A stretch of 64,000 nt of DNA from 1162T-S-0a-05 sp050299435 (GTDB taxonomy: Bacteria; Pseudomonadota; Gammaproteobacteria; Pseudomonadales; Cellvibrionaceae), in contig JBNKVX010000006.1 in assembly GCA_050299435.1 (NCBI GenBank), positions 1 through 64,000 of the forward strand. Reading direction: 5' to 3'. Shown piece by piece: positions 8,580-15,963 of the stretch (the stretch's first letter is position 1; every line of letters begins with the position of its first letter). Below the pieces are notes generated by a model. The model worked only from the letters and a program-made list of their open reading frames with translations, was not told where the DNA came from and did no database searches. The position numbers were made by a program, and so were the translations under genes.

Positions 8580-9011
8580 ATGCCTAGAGAGTTTTTTCGA
8601 TCCGATCGTGTTGCAGACGCCATTCAAAGAAGTTTGGCGCAGATCATTCAGCAGGAAGTAAGAGATCCTCGCTTGGGTATGGTAAACATTAATTCAGTGA
8701 ATGTTGTGCGAGACTTGTCGGTTGCAAAAGTTTACGTCACTGTTGTAGGTGCGAATAGTGAAAAAGAACATCAAGATGCCGTTGATGTTTTGAATAAGGC
8801 GAGTAGCTATTTACGGAATCTTGTTTCCCGTGAGCTGACAATGCGCTCAACGCCACGCTTGGATTTTCACTATGACAAAGTGGCTATTCAAGGTCAGGCT
8901 TTGTCAGCATTGATTGATCGTGCCGTTGCAGAAGATTTGGCCCATCATGAAAAGCAGGCTGATTCTGGAAAGGATAATATTGAAACTGCGCCTGATAAAG
9001 GCGAGCTTTAG
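8580..9011 (+). CDS. rbfA: 30S ribosome-binding factor RbfA
   Basis: RbfA is a cold-shock-linked 30S maturation factor that binds near the 16S rRNA 5' helix. The product has the KH-like family core: REFFRSDRVADAIQRSLAQ, then the hallmark EVRDPRLGMV and DLSVAKVYVTVVG, then RSTPRLDFHYD. I use ATG 8580 (143 residues) because homologues begin with M-x-REF. An in-frame TTG at 8559 would add seven unsupported residues. The tail after about residue 120 is acidic and variable. Confidence 0.95.
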   Translation: MPREFFRSDRVADAIQRSLAQIIQQEVRDPRLGMVNINSVNVVRDLSVAKVYVTVVGANSEKEHQDAVDVLNKASSYLRNLVSRELTMRSTPRLDFHYDKVAIQGQALSALIDRAVAEDLAHHEKQADSGKDNIETAPDKGEL

Positions 9012-9031
9012 TCATCCCTCGCGAGTAAGCA

Positions 9032-9970
9032 ATGGGACGAAAAAGATCATTTGGGCGTAAGCTCAATGGAATATTAATTGTTGATAAGCCTGCGGGCGCA
9101 ACATCTAACGCAGTATTGCAACGGGCGAAAAGACTTTTTTTCGCTGCAAAAGCGGGGCATTCGGGAAGTTTGGATCCCTTGGCAACGGGCGTTTTACCCG
9201 TGTGTTTCGGCGAAGCTACAAAGTTTGCGCAGTATATGTTGGATGCAGACAAAGAATATCTGGCCACGATACGTTTAGGCTTGAGCAGCACAACGGGCGA
9301 TATTGAAGGCGAAGTGCTTAAGGAGACAGATTGCTCTTCGCTCAAACGGCAAAATATAGAAAAAGTTGTTGCGAAGTACAGGGGTGAAATTAAACAAGTC
9401 CCTCCCATGTACTCCGCATTAAAGAAAGACGGTAAACCACTGTACGAGTTGGCCAGAAAAGGTATCGAGGTGGAGCGTGAGGCGCGCACAGTAAAAATTC
9501 ACCAATTTGATCTGAACGAAGTACGTGAGGGACATTTTGTAGAGCTGGATTGTCGCGTGTTGTGTAGCAAGGGAACTTACATTCGCAGTCTCGCAGAAGA
9601 TATTGGTCGAGACTTGGGGGTGGGAGGGCTCATCTCAGCCTTGCGAAGGACGAAAGCAGGTGCGTTCTGTTTGGATCAAGCTTTCAAACTTGATGATCTT
9701 GAAAGTGAGCGCGGTGAATTGAGAGCAGAAGTCTTGGATAAGCATCTATTGCCCATTGATGCTGGAGTGGAAGATTTGGCGCCCTTAGAATTACCTAAAA
9801 GCAGCGCGTGGTATTTTCTGCAGGGGCAAGCGGTGATGGATGCCGAAGTGTATCGCCAGGGAGAAGAAGGTGATATGGTGCGCGTTTTTGATGATAGCGG
9901 TACGTTTTTAGGCTTAGGCATTATCACGGATGAAGGAAGCGTCACGCCAAAACGCTTACTGGCAAATTAA
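9032..9970 (+). CDS. truB: tRNA pseudouridine-55 synthase TruB
   Basis: TruB makes the universal pseudouridine at position 55 of the tRNA T-loop and acts as a tRNA folding chaperone. The catalytic aspartate is Asp48 in GHSGSLDPLATG, where the family more often has GHTGSLDPLATG. Further motifs are the YLATIRLG strand, QVPPMYSALKKDGKPLYELAR (with the conserved Tyr) and CSKGTYIRSLAEDIG. A C-terminal PUA-like segment follows, giving 312 residues. It sits 20 bp after rbfA, the usual order before rpsO. Confidence 0.97.
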   Translation: MGRKRSFGRKLNGILIVDKPAGATSNAVLQRAKRLFFAAKAGHSGSLDPLATGVLPVCFGEATKFAQYMLDADKEYLATIRLGLSSTTGDIEGEVLKETDCSSLKRQNIEKVVAKYRGEIKQVPPMYSALKKDGKPLYELARKGIEVEREARTVKIHQFDLNEVREGHFVELDCRVLCSKGTYIRSLAEDIGRDLGVGGLISALRRTKAGAFCLDQAFKLDDLESERGELRAEVLDKHLLPIDAGVEDLAPLELPKSSAWYFLQGQAVMDAEVYRQGEEGDMVRVFDDSGTFLGLGIITDEGSVTPKRLLAN

Positions 9971-10030
9971 AAAGAATTAGGACTTTGTGTACTTTTATAG
10001 GTGCGAAAACCAAAGTATAAAAAGTTCGAA

Positions 10031-10116
10031 TCGACCTGTCTGTCAATATGCACGGTCAGGTTGTGGGTGGTTGGCAAGGTTTAAACCTGAAAAGGTGATA
10101 ACTTTCAAAGCCAACC
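10031..10116 (+). promoter_or_regulatory. Structured leader of rpsO
   Basis: The 175-bp gap before rpsO contains nested inverted repeats. CGACCTG near 10032 can pair with CAGGTTG near 10057 with one wobble. GGTTGGC (10069-10075) pairs exactly with GCCAACC (10110-10116), and between them lies the palindrome AGGTTTAAACCT (10077-10088). In E. coli, S15 represses its own message through a folded leader. That this leader does the same is an inference from position and foldability. Confidence 0.4.
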
Positions 10117-10145
10117 TGCATATTAAACTAAATAGGTAAATTAAC

Positions 10146-10415
10146 ATGGCATTAAGTACTCAAGAAAAAGCAGGTATCCTGAAAGAGCATCAAACCTCTG
10201 AAGGGGACACGGGTTCACCAGAAGTGCAGGTTGCTTTATTGACCGCAAATATCAATAAATTGCAAGAACACTTCTCAAGTCACAAACAAGATCACCATTC
10301 TCGTCGTGGTTTGATTCGTATGGTTAACCAGCGTCGTAAATTGCTAGATTATTTGAAAAGAAAAGATGCGAATCGCTACACAAGTTTGATTCAAAAACTA
10401 GGTTTGCGTCGATAA
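10146..10415 (+). CDS. rpsO: 30S ribosomal protein S15
   Basis: S15 binds the central domain of 16S rRNA early in 30S assembly. The 89 residues match the family throughout, with GDTGSPEVQVALLT, HKQDHHSRRGL and RRKLLDYLKRKD. The ATG has a GTAAATTAAC leader rather than a strong Shine-Dalgarno sequence, which fits translational control through the upstream structure. It is followed by an excellent intrinsic terminator and then pnp, the usual rpsO-pnp order. Confidence 0.98.
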   Translation: MALSTQEKAGILKEHQTSEGDTGSPEVQVALLTANINKLQEHFSSHKQDHHSRRGLIRMVNQRRKLLDYLKRKDANRYTSLIQKLGLRR

Positions 10416-10423
10416 GAAATATC

Positions 10424-10450
10424 AATGCCCGCCTCTGCGGGCATTGTTTT
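10424..10450 (+). terminator. Intrinsic terminator after rpsO
   Basis: A perfect 9-bp stem, AATGCCCGC/GCGGGCATT, with loop CTCT is followed by GTTTT. In E. coli a terminator also lies between rpsO and pnp and is partly read through. Confidence 0.9.
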
Positions 10451-10599
10451 ATTAGGGACTATTTTATTAGGGATTATTTCATTAGGAATTGTTACAAAAA
10501 AATGGTTGCTAGTGAGTTTGTAGCTAAATTAAATGTATGTAAATGAAGCAAATACAAATGCAATGGGGCATTTGCAATTAAAAGATAAAGGATAAAAGA

Positions 10600-12738
10600 G
10601 TGAATCCAGTAATTAAAAAATTTCAATACGGAAAAGATACCGTAACCTTAGAAACCGGCCGGGTAGCGAGACAGGCAACAGGTTCTGTTCTCGTCACAAT
10701 AGCTGAAACCTCAGTGCTTTGTACTGTAGTTGGTGCAAAAGAAGCAATGCCTGGACAGGGGTTTTTCCCGCTATCAGTTCATTACCAGGAGAAAGCCTAC
10801 GCAGCAGGAAAAATCCCTGGTGGCTTTTTCAAACGCGAAGGTCGTCCTTCAGAGAAAGAAACTTTAACCTCTCGACTCATCGATAGACCAATTCGCCCCT
10901 TATTTCCGAACGGATATATGAATGAAGTGCAAGTGGTTTGTACTGTTGTTTCCGCGGAAAAAGATGTCGATCCGGATATCGCAGCAATGATTGGTACATC
11001 TGCAGCCTTGGCAATTTCGGGTATCCCTTTTAGTGGGCCCATTGGTGCAGCGCGAGTTGGATATTCTATTAATGAAGGTTATTTATTAAACCCTACTTAT
11101 TCAGCGTTAAAATCGTCGGAATTGGATATGGTTGTTGCCGGCACCAAAGATGCTGTGCTAATGGTTGAGTCAGAGGCGAATGAGTTGCCTGAAGATATCA
11201 TGCTTGGTGCAGTTTTATATGCGCATCAGGAAATGCAAGTGATCATCCAGGCGATTAACCAATTGGTAGCGGACGCAGGTAAAGCCAAATGGGAATGGCA
11301 GGCAGCAGAAGTCAATGAGGAACTCAAGAGCGCGATAAAGCGTGGATTCGAAGACTCGATCGGCGTTGCTTACCGCATTACGGACAAACAAAAGCGCTAT
11401 GATCGATTGAGTGAATTGCGCACGCAAGCGGTGGAAGAATTTACAAAAGATGAGAATATTTCCGAAGGAGATGTGAAAGAGTTATTCGGAAAAATAGAAA
11501 AACAAATCGTGCGAAGTCGAGTTGTCGCTGGCGAACCGAGAATAGATGGGCGTGATTCCAAAACTGTCCGACCTTTGCAGGTTGAGGTTGGAGTTTTGCC
11601 CAAGGTTCATGGCTCCGCTTTATTTACGCGTGGCGAAACTCAGGCTTTGGTTGTCGCCACCTTGGGTTCTGCTAGAGATGCTCAAATTATTGATGCACTC
11701 GAAGGCGAGCGTAAAGATAATTTCATGTTGCATTACAACTTCCCTCCCTACTCTGTTGGAGAATGCGGACGCATTGGGGCAACAGGTCGAAGAGAAATTG
11801 GCCACGGTCGTTTGGCTCGTCGCGGCGTTGCTGCGGTTTTGCCAAAAGAAGACACGTTTCCTTATACCATGCGTGTGGTCAGTGAAATCACTGAGTCAAA
11901 TGGTTCAAGCTCTATGGCGTCTGTATGTGGTTCCAGCTTGGCGTTAATGGATGCCGGTGTGCCACTACGTGAACCTGTTGCAGGTATTGCAATGGGTTTG
12001 GTGAAAGAAGAAAACGGTTTTGCTGTACTCACTGATATTCTGGGTGATGAAGATCACTTGGGCGATATGGACTTTAAAGTAGCTGGTACTGCGCACGGTG
12101 TAACTGCTCTGCAAATGGATATTAAAATTGAAGGCATTACCGAAGAAATTATGGAAATTGCTTTAGAGCAAGCCTTGCATGCTCGCTTACACATACTCAG
12201 TGAAATGAATAAAGTGATTGCAGTTCCGCGTGAAAAACTTTCTGACAACGCGCCACAATTTCATACTATGAAAATTGATCCTGATAAAATCCGCGATATT
12301 ATTGGTAAAGGTGGAGCAACTATTCGATCAATCACCGAAGAAACGCAAGCCTCTATTGATATAGATGATGACGGAACCATAAAAATCTATGCAGGCGATG
12401 GTGACGGTTTGCAAGCTGCTATAGATCGAATAATGGAAATTACTGCGGAAGCAGAAATAGGGGCAACTTACAAAGGTAAAGTTGTTCGCATTGTTGATTT
12501 TGGTGCATTTGTGAACTTCTTGCCTGGTAAAGACGGCTTGGTACACATTTCCCAGATTGCACATGAACGCGTGCAAAATGTCAGTGATTATTTGAAGGAA
12601 GGGCAGGAAGTGGAAGTGAAGTGTCTTGATGTTGACCAGCGAGGTCGTATTAAGCTTTCGATTAAAGAATTACTTCCACCACCTTCAGACAGTAATGAAG
12701 AAGCAACAGCATCTGAGGAATCGGATGGCAATGTCTAA
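10600..12738 (+). CDS. pnp: Polyribonucleotide nucleotidyltransferase (PNPase)
   Basis: This 3'-5' phosphorolytic exoribonuclease works in mRNA decay and the degradosome. The 712 residues contain two RNase PH-like domains, with FPPYSVGECGRIGATGRREIG and the catalytic acidic block DILGDEDHLGDMDF at 479-492. A helical linker lies between them, and KH (GKGGATIRSI) and S1 (GAFVNFLPGKDGLVHISQI) domains form the C-terminus. The start is GTG 10600 with an AAGGAT ribosome site about 10 bases upstream. The last codons overlap the probable start of the next gene. Confidence 0.98.
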   Translation: MNPVIKKFQYGKDTVTLETGRVARQATGSVLVTIAETSVLCTVVGAKEAMPGQGFFPLSVHYQEKAYAAGKIPGGFFKREGRPSEKETLTSRLIDRPIRPLFPNGYMNEVQVVCTVVSAEKDVDPDIAAMIGTSAALAISGIPFSGPIGAARVGYSINEGYLLNPTYSALKSSELDMVVAGTKDAVLMVESEANELPEDIMLGAVLYAHQEMQVIIQAINQLVADAGKAKWEWQAAEVNEELKSAIKRGFEDSIGVAYRITDKQKRYDRLSELRTQAVEEFTKDENISEGDVKELFGKIEKQIVRSRVVAGEPRIDGRDSKTVRPLQVEVGVLPKVHGSALFTRGETQALVVATLGSARDAQIIDALEGERKDNFMLHYNFPPYSVGECGRIGATGRREIGHGRLARRGVAAVLPKEDTFPYTMRVVSEITESNGSSSMASVCGSSLALMDAGVPLREPVAGIAMGLVKEENGFAVLTDILGDEDHLGDMDFKVAGTAHGVTALQMDIKIEGITEEIMEIALEQALHARLHILSEMNKVIAVPREKLSDNAPQFHTMKIDPDKIRDIIGKGGATIRSITEETQASIDIDDDGTIKIYAGDGDGLQAAIDRIMEITAEAEIGATYKGKVVRIVDFGAFVNFLPGKDGLVHISQIAHERVQNVSDYLKEGQEVEVKCLDVDQRGRIKLSIKELLPPPSDSNEEATASEESDGNV

Positions 12739-13615
12739 GCAATTGCAAAAAATAATCAAACCCGCGCTCACGCGGGTTTTTTTTGGTCCTGAATTTTTTA
12801 GAAGTAAGTACCACTCGCTGAGTTTGTTTTTTTTAATATTGGTAATCACACCTTTTACATTAGCCGAAGGTCAGCACAGGCTGGAAATGGGTGCAGGATT
12901 TGGTGGCCAAAGTTTGAATCATTATCGAGGATCGAAAGAAATTGAAACGGTGGTCCTGCCTTTTCCTGTTGCAATTTATAAAGGCGATTTTTTAAAACTG
13001 GATGAAGAGGATGGTCTTAGAGGTGAATTTATTGCAAACCACAAATATGAGTTTAATTTAAGTGGTGATTTGGAGTTGCGAAGTTCAACCGAGGACAATG
13101 AATTAAGACAGGGAATGCCTGAACTGGATACGGCAATGCAACTTGGACCGGAGTTTAATCTCAATCTAAGTGGGAGAGATTTTAAAGAAGGCTGGGCTTT
13201 GCGAATTCCTATTCGTCTTGCATTTACTGTGTCTAGCTCTCCAAAGCATATTGGTTACACCTTTAATCCCAAACTGACATTTAAAAAGCCTGACCTGTTT
13301 TACGGATGGCGGTTTAAGTCGGATATCGCTTTGTTGTATGCGACAGAAAAGTTTCACGACTACTATTATCAAATAGATACAGAATATATTCGTGCGAATC
13401 GTCCAGAATATGACGCAAAAAGTGGTTTCAGTGGGGCCTATTTGAAAGCTGGCATATTAAAGCGAAGTAGCAATTGGCTTTACAGTGTATCCCTTCGTTA
13501 TGATTACCTTGGAGACACTGTTTTTCGTCATAGCCCATTGGTTGAAACTGATGACTATTTTTCACTTAGTTTTGGAATTGCGTATATGTTTTACGAGAAA
13601 AACTGGAGTGACTAA
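12731..13615 (+). CDS. MipA/OmpV family outer-membrane protein
   Basis: The product resembles MipA/OmpV proteins, small outer-membrane beta-barrels of uncertain role. It starts the mature part with GAGFGG and a YRGSKEIETVVLPFP motif. Alternating aromatic strands follow, and the C-terminus SLSFGIAYMFYEKNWSD resembles a barrel-closing strand. A hydrophobic signal (LSLFFLILVITPFTLAEG) precedes the mature part. The start is uncertain. ATG 12731 has GAGGAA 10 bases upstream and overlaps pnp by 8 bases, but it puts about 30 residues before the signal. CTG 12818 or TTG 12824 would start right at the signal. The pnp terminator lies inside the longer version. Confidence 0.75.
   Translation: MSKQLQKIIKPALTRVFFGPEFFRSKYHSLSLFFLILVITPFTLAEGQHRLEMGAGFGGQSLNHYRGSKEIETVVLPFPVAIYKGDFLKLDEEDGLRGEFIANHKYEFNLSGDLELRSSTEDNELRQGMPELDTAMQLGPEFNLNLSGRDFKEGWALRIPIRLAFTVSSSPKHIGYTFNPKLTFKKPDLFYGWRFKSDIALLYATEKFHDYYYQIDTEYIRANRPEYDAKSGFSGAYLKAGILKRSSNWLYSVSLRYDYLGDTVFRHSPLVETDDYFSLSFGIAYMFYEKNWSD
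12758..12784 (+). terminator. Intrinsic terminator after pnp
   Basis: The stem AAACCCGCG/CGCGGGTTT (12758-12766 and 12771-12779) with loop CTCA is followed by a long T run. It starts 20 bases after the pnp stop and lies inside the 5' coding part of the OmpV-like gene if that gene starts at 12731. Confidence 0.9.
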
Positions 13616-14051
13616 GTGTTAAATCGTAAAGGCAATATTGCAAGGTAATTACGTTTACATATGAAATCGCAATTTTTGAGTATATTGATTTGGAATTAGT
13701 GATTTAGTTGATCATTCGGAACCAGAATAATCTAAAACTTTCGACAAAACTTGTATTCAAGTTAAATCCCTTGTTTATTAGGAATTTATGTAAACATAAA
13801 AATAAAAACCTCTATCTGATCAGCACTTGAGTTATAAGAAAATCAATTTCACAGATTAAAAATCACAGCGACGCACTTATTGTCATATTGACTTTATCAT
13901 GTTGAATTTAGGAGAATCTCCTTCGGCTTAAAGAAATAGAAGTACAAGCCAGCAAAAGAATAAGCCAATAAATCAATCATGTTTCGAAGACATCCCTGGC
14001 AGGATTAAGCCTTGGCTTGTTCTGAATAATAACTACTATGAGGAATGATTT
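13616..14051 (+). promoter_or_regulatory. AT-rich intergenic region upstream of the xylanase
   Basis: No coding frame is convincing in these 436 bases. They contain TGTTTA-N13-TAAACA (13772-13796), overlapping a perfect TTTATG-TAAA-CATAAA inverted repeat (13785-13800). Near the gene there is AAGCCTTGGCTT (around 14007). These could be binding sites for a regulator of the xylanase. I see no convincing -35/-10 pair. The ribosome site GAGGA lies just before the ATG at 14052. Confidence 0.4.
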
Positions 14052-15893
14052 ATGTTAAAACTTTCTTCCGTTACTTCAAGGTTTAATGTTCTCAAAAGGT
14101 GGGCCATGCTTCCTGTTGCATGTGCTGTTGCCCTCTGTGTCACTGAAGTAAATGCACAACAAACCTTAAGTTCGAATTCAACGGGAAATCAGGGCGGACA
14201 CTACTACTCTTTTTGGAAAGATTCCGGCGATGCCACAATGACGCTATACGATGGCGGGCGTTACGGCTCTCAATGGGGTAATAGCACCAACAACTGGGTT
14301 GGTGGCAAGGGTTGGAATCCCGGTGGTCCTAAAAATGTTTATTACGAAGGCTATTACGGAGCGAGTAATTCTCAAAACTCCTATTTGGCTTTGTACGGAT
14401 GGACAACTAATCCACTCATTGAATACTACGTTATTGAAAGCTACGGATCTTACAATCCCTCGTCTTGTAATGGAGGTCAAAACTACGGAAGTTTTCAAAG
14501 TGATGGAGCAACGTATAACGTTCGTCGTTGTCAACGCGTTAATCAGCCATCGATTGAAGGCACGGCAACGTTTTATCAATACTTCAGTGTGAGAAGCCCG
14601 AAAAAAGGATTCGGTCAAATCAGCGGTACGATCACGGTTTCAAATCACTTTAACTATTGGGCGAGTCAGGGCTTGAATCTCGGTAATCACAACTACATGA
14701 TTTTGGCGACTGAAGGCTATCAAAGCTCAGGTAGTTCAGACATCAGTGTGTCCGAAACAGGTTCCAGCAGTGGCGGAAGTTCATCAGGTGGCTCAAGTAG
14801 CTCTGGCAGTAGCAGTAGCTCAAGCGGTGGTCCAAGTAGCACAGATATTGTCGTGCGGGCGCAGGGGTCTAATGGTCAGGAGCATATCAATCTGTTAATT
14901 AGTGGAAACGTTGTGGCCGATTGGACTCTGAGCACAGGCATGCAAAACTATGTTTATACCGGGAATGCTGCAGGCGATATCCAGGTTGAATTTGATAATG
15001 ATGCCGACGGTCGTGATGTGGAATTGGATTGGGTTTTTGTTAATGGTGAAACACGTCAGGCCGAGGATATGGAGTACAACACAGCCACCTATGATGGCGA
15101 ATGTGGCGGCGGATCCTATTCGCAAACTATGCATTGCAGTGGTGTGATTGGTTTTGGTGACACTTCTGATTGCTTTAGTGGAAGTTGCAATAATCCTCCC
15201 CCTAGCGGTTCAAGTAGCAGTGGTGGTTCAACTTCTTCCGGTGGTTCTTCTTCGTCCTCGGGTGGTACAACAAGCTCTTCATCATCAGGTGGGAGTTCCA
15301 GTTCTTCCAGCGGCGGCAGTGGCAGTATTACAGTTCGCGCTCGCGGAACAAACGGTGATGAAAGTATTAGCCTGATTGTTGGTGGATCAGCTGTACAAAC
15401 CTGGACATTATCAACGAGTGACCAAAATTATGTTTATAGTGGTGGCGCTTCGGGTGATGTTGATGTTGAATTTACCAATGATGCCAGTGGTCGAGATGTG
15501 ATATTGGACTACGTCATCATAAATGGTGAAACACGTCAGGCAGAGGACATGGAATACAACACAGCAACTTACGGAAATGGTTCTTGTGGTGGTGGCGAAT
15601 ATTCTGAAACCATGCATTGTAATGGTGTGATTGGCTTTGGCCACACTGATGATTGTTTCAGTGGGAGTTGTGGTGGTTCAAGCAGCTCTTCTGGAGGATC
15701 TACTAGCTCATCGGGAGGAAGTAGCTCTTCAAGCTCCGGCGGCAATAGTGGAAGTTGTTACTGTAATTGGTTTGGCAGTAGCTATCCGCTGTGTCAAAAC
15801 AGTTCAGGCTGGGGTTGGGAAAATAATCAAAGCTGTATTGGTGAAAGTACCTGCTCAAGTCAGTGGGGAGGCAGTGGGGTGGTGTGTAATTAG
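14052..15893 (+). CDS. Secreted GH11 endo-xylanase with two CBM60-like modules and a CBM10 module
   Basis: This should be an extracellular endo-1,4-beta-xylanase. A signal peptide (1-35, cleavage after VNA) leads to a GH11 jelly-roll domain (about 36-236). The catalytic pair is visible: nucleophile Glu124 in PLIEYYVIES and acid/base Glu221 in ILATEGYQSSG. Three Ser/Gly-rich linkers (about 238-263, 380-424 and 541-566) separate two similar modules at 265-379 and 425-540, which resemble calcium-dependent CBM60 xylan binders. Both share NGETRQAEDMEYNTATY and paired Cys-rich ends. The C-terminus (568-613) is a CBM10 (CYCNWFGSSYPLC, SGWGWENNQSCIG). Poly-serine linkers and CBM10 are typical of Cellvibrio relatives. 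The gene stands alone behind its own control region and is followed by a strong terminator. Confidence 0.95.
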   Translation: MLKLSSVTSRFNVLKRWAMLPVACAVALCVTEVNAQQTLSSNSTGNQGGHYYSFWKDSGDATMTLYDGGRYGSQWGNSTNNWVGGKGWNPGGPKNVYYEGYYGASNSQNSYLALYGWTTNPLIEYYVIESYGSYNPSSCNGGQNYGSFQSDGATYNVRRCQRVNQPSIEGTATFYQYFSVRSPKKGFGQISGTITVSNHFNYWASQGLNLGNHNYMILATEGYQSSGSSDISVSETGSSSGGSSSGGSSSSGSSSSSSGGPSSTDIVVRAQGSNGQEHINLLISGNVVADWTLSTGMQNYVYTGNAAGDIQVEFDNDADGRDVELDWVFVNGETRQAEDMEYNTATYDGECGGGSYSQTMHCSGVIGFGDTSDCFSGSCNNPPPSGSSSSGGSTSSGGSSSSSGGTTSSSSSGGSSSSSSGGSGSITVRARGTNGDESISLIVGGSAVQTWTLSTSDQNYVYSGGASGDVDVEFTNDASGRDVILDYVIINGETRQAEDMEYNTATYGNGSCGGGEYSETMHCNGVIGFGHTDDCFSGSCGGSSSSSGGSTSSSGGSSSSSSGGNSGSCYCNWFGSSYPLCQNSSGWGWENNQSCIGESTCSSQWGGSGVVCN

Positions 15894-15931
15894 TTTATTA
15901 CTTACATCTCTCTACACAATTAAAACTTGAG

Positions 15932-15963
15932 AAAAAACGGGCCTGCGAAGGCCCGTTTTTTTA
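15932..15963 (+). terminator. Bidirectional terminator between the xylanase gene and ubiB
   Basis: The stem ACGGGCC/GGCCCGT (15937-15943 and 15950-15956) with loop TGCGAA is flanked by an A run before and a T run after. It can therefore stop transcription of the convergent ubiB transcript as well. The ubiB stop codon touches its edge. Confidence 0.9.

Noticed and set aside
14760..15760. CRISPR-like or satellite repeats inside the xylanase gene
   Set aside because: The repeats are Ser/Gly codons of linkers and two homologous CBM modules in a continuous coding frame, with no spacer structure.
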